A DNA stretch of 5,828 nt. Source: Limisphaerales bacterium (lineage in GTDB: Bacteria > Verrucomicrobiota > Verrucomicrobiia > Limisphaerales > UBA11358). Below, one piece after another: positions 4,942 to 5,828 of this stretch; position 1 is the first letter of the stretch, and the number at the start of each line of letters is the position of its first letter. The stretch lies in NCBI GenBank assembly GCA_003133815.1, contig PKZR01000294.1, forward strand, positions 1 through 5,828. Reading direction: 5' to 3'. A program made the translations under genes and the position numbers. The notes under the pieces are model-generated. The model was not told the DNA's origin. It searched no databases and worked only from the letters and a program-made list of their open reading frames with translations.

Positions 4942-5343
4942 CTAGGAAAATTCCCGGATACGTTTCGCTCTCAATTTTGTAGGATTTTTTTCCTTCCGCG
5001 CATTGGGATAATTCTGCATAAAACCATCAACCAATTTATCCAAATCAAAAGTTATGTAAGATACCTCCACAATAGCCAGGACTCCGCTTTTCTCTTCATT
5101 CCAACTTTTATTTAACTGATAGCAATCCACTGAAATCGCAGAGTTTTTGTAATGAACGGCGTCAGATAATGTGGCAGGGTCGCTGGCGATGCCATAGATG
5201 GTGTTGCTATAGCTGATTTCGGCGAGCTGATGTTTGTCGAGCAGGCCGCGATGTATGACTGGTTTGGCAGCCGGGGCCTGCGCGGGGCCGGGGGTTCCGG
5301 TTGTCGTGGGTGTTGCTGTTTGTGCTGCTTTTTTTGTTTTCAT
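4942..5343 (-). CDS. Hypothetical protein, probable 5' part of a frame-split gene
   Basis: 133 residues from ATG at 5343; unrecognised. The N-terminus is a low-complexity Thr/Pro/Ala linker (residues 4-27: KKAAQTATPTTTGTPGPAQA and on). A folded-looking region follows: HRGLLDKHQLAEISYSNTIYG (31-51), ISVDCYQLNKSWNEE and VLAIVEVSYITFDLDKLVDGFM. After the A7 run the frame changes character to a basic tail (NPTKLRAKRIREFS) and stops at TAG, which suggests out-of-frame reading; the natural continuation is in the -1 frame. Base composition changes within the gene: the first roughly 60 codons are GC-rich and the rest AT-rich. The leader ACTTTAAATTT lacks a Shine-Dalgarno. Confidence 0.65.
   Translation of the reverse strand: MKTKKAAQTATPTTTGTPGPAQAPAAKPVIHRGLLDKHQLAEISYSNTIYGIASDPATLSDAVHYKNSAISVDCYQLNKSWNEEKSGVLAIVEVSYITFDLDKLVDGFMQNYPNARKEKNPTKLRAKRIREFS
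4985..4991 (-). other. A7 run, candidate -1 frameshift or slippage site
   Basis: On the minus strand the sequence is GGAAAAAAATCC. In the upstream gene's frame it reads GAA AAA AAT, giving the heptamer A AAA AAT, which has the X XXY YYZ form of -1 slippery sites. A -1 shift continues as TCC TAC AAA ATT GAG into the frame of the downstream gene. A homopolymer of this length is also a common place for real indels, transcriptional slippage and sequencing error. Confidence 0.5.
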
Positions 5344-5351
5344 AAATTTAA

Positions 5352-5394
5352 AGTTGGGAGTTAGGAGATAGGAGATGGAAGTTGGGATTTGGGG
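5352..5394 (+). repeat. Purine-rich low-complexity stretch
   Basis: Plus-strand purine-rich sequence with AGTTGGGA at 5352-5359 and 5380-5387, and two adjacent AGGAGAT copies at 5363-5376. It lies just upstream of the gene starting at 5343, so that gene's leader on the minus strand is pyrimidine-rich. It has three runs of three or four G plus several GG pairs. No function is evident. Confidence 0.6.
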
Positions 5395-5426
5395 TAAAAC
5401 TGGGCGAATTTTGAGGCTTTTTGGGC

Positions 5427-5636
5427 CACTCCGCTGTTTTGCAGGCTCACTCCGCTGAATTGGAAACCCACTCCGCTGCGGCGGATTGCCGTTCTGCTGT
5501 TTCGGGACGTCACTCCGCTGAAACGGGAGGCTACTCTGCTGATTCGTAATGCCACTCTGCTGAAACGGAAGCTCACTCCGCTGTCCCGGATTGTCACTCC
5601 GCTGCGGCAGGAATCCGCTCCGCCGTCACGGAATGC
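5427..5636. repeat. Ten 21-bp tandem repeats with fixed and variable parts
   Basis: Ten consecutive 21-bp units. Each starts with the near-constant CACTCCGCTG (variants TACTCTGCTG, CGTTCTGCTG, CGCTCCGCCG) and continues with 11 more variable bases, often containing CGGAA or CGGGA. Units begin at 5427, 5448, 5469, 5490, 5511, 5532, 5553, 5574, 5595 and 5616. The period is a multiple of three, so a minus-strand frame stays open from a TTG at 5786 (ATG at 5750) to 5361 and reads as heptads of the type SGVxxRx. Variation in the constant part is mostly amino-acid-changing (GGA to AGA) with Ser always AGC, so conservation looks DNA-level, not protein-level. The frame also lacks a Shine-Dalgarno, so I do not call it a gene. 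The array fills most of the 485-base stretch upstream of the gene starting at 5343. Confidence 0.93.
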
Positions 5637-5805
5637 AAATGGACTGCCGTCCAACGTGGCTCTGCCGGAGTATAGTTCGTCTGTCGCGGGAAGCTGATGA
5701 AGTTTGCTCTCGTGGTTTAACAACGACCCTGATGGACGTTCCGGGCTCATACCCACTGGCGTTTGCTTGCCGTGAAGTATAAGCAATCTTGGTGATCAGG
5801 AGCAA

Positions 5806-5819
5806 GTGAAAAGTTTCAC
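5806..5819. promoter_or_regulatory. Small palindrome, possible operator
   Basis: GTGAAA-AG-TTTCAC forms a 6-bp inverted repeat with a 2-bp centre. It could be a repressor or activator site for a gene beyond the window edge, but so short a dyad may occur by chance. Nothing else is recognisable between 5640 and 5828. Confidence 0.2.
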
Positions 5820-5828
5820 AAGCGCAAC

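Noticed and set aside
5427..5636. CRISPR array.
   Set aside because: The constant part is only 10 bp and the variable part 11 bp, far too short for repeats and spacers, and no cas gene is present.
5361..5786. Open minus-strand frame of 141 codons as a heptad-repeat protein.
   Set aside because: It starts with TTG (or ATG at 5750) without a Shine-Dalgarno, is made mostly of the 21-bp array, and the array's constant bases vary without codon phase. Kept as a repeat.

Overview
The window looks like a chromosomal segment of an environmental bacterium, most likely a verrucomicrobial relative. This is inferred from the style of the Dxs protein, the weak or absent Shine-Dalgarno sequences, the abundance of intergenic repeats of the CCACGGATAAACAC type, and a GxxExxY gene next to toxin-antitoxin pairs. 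There is no rRNA or other phylogenetic marker, so the assignment is tentative. Every gene I support is read from the minus strand, so the gene order below runs from high to low coordinates.

Region 1 (about 5350-5828) has no convincing gene. It holds a ten-unit 21-bp tandem repeat with a fixed 10-base part and a variable 11-base part, a purine-rich stretch, and a small palindrome at the end of the window. Region 2 (about 4050-5343) is an AT-rich island (about 37-40% GC in lines I counted, against about 67% in a line of dxs). It encodes proteins I do not recognise: a two-part reading frame that appears to be one roughly 290-residue protein split by a -1 frame change at a run of seven A, followed by a 128-residue protein.

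Region 3 (about 2680-4010) holds two toxin-antitoxin-like modules in tandem: a DUF433 protein with a DUF5615 PIN-like protein (4-nt overlap), then a Phd/YefM-like antitoxin with a RelE/ParE toxin (2-nt gap). Each module is preceded by a copy of the same ~100-bp repeat, about 92% identical, which runs up to and into the start codon of the first gene. A 36-bp core of the repeat occurs a third time after the RelE gene. Read on the plus strand, all three cores encode the same peptide ending, EPAPLFxRKxV, followed by three different stop codons.

Region 4 (1-2600) is the housekeeping part: xseB (exonuclease VII small subunit) and dxs (first enzyme of the MEP isoprenoid pathway; its C-terminal end lies outside the window). 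xseB and dxs are neighbours in many bacteria. Here a GxxExxY gene sits between them, enclosed almost exactly by a 29-bp inverted repeat that begins 4 nt after the xseB stop and ends 14 nt before the dxs start. It looks like a cassette dropped into an operon junction.

The strongest candidates for something undescribed are the inverted-repeat GxxExxY cassette, the shared upstream element of two unrelated toxin-antitoxin modules with its peptide-like core, the frame change at the A7 run, and the 21-bp tandem array.
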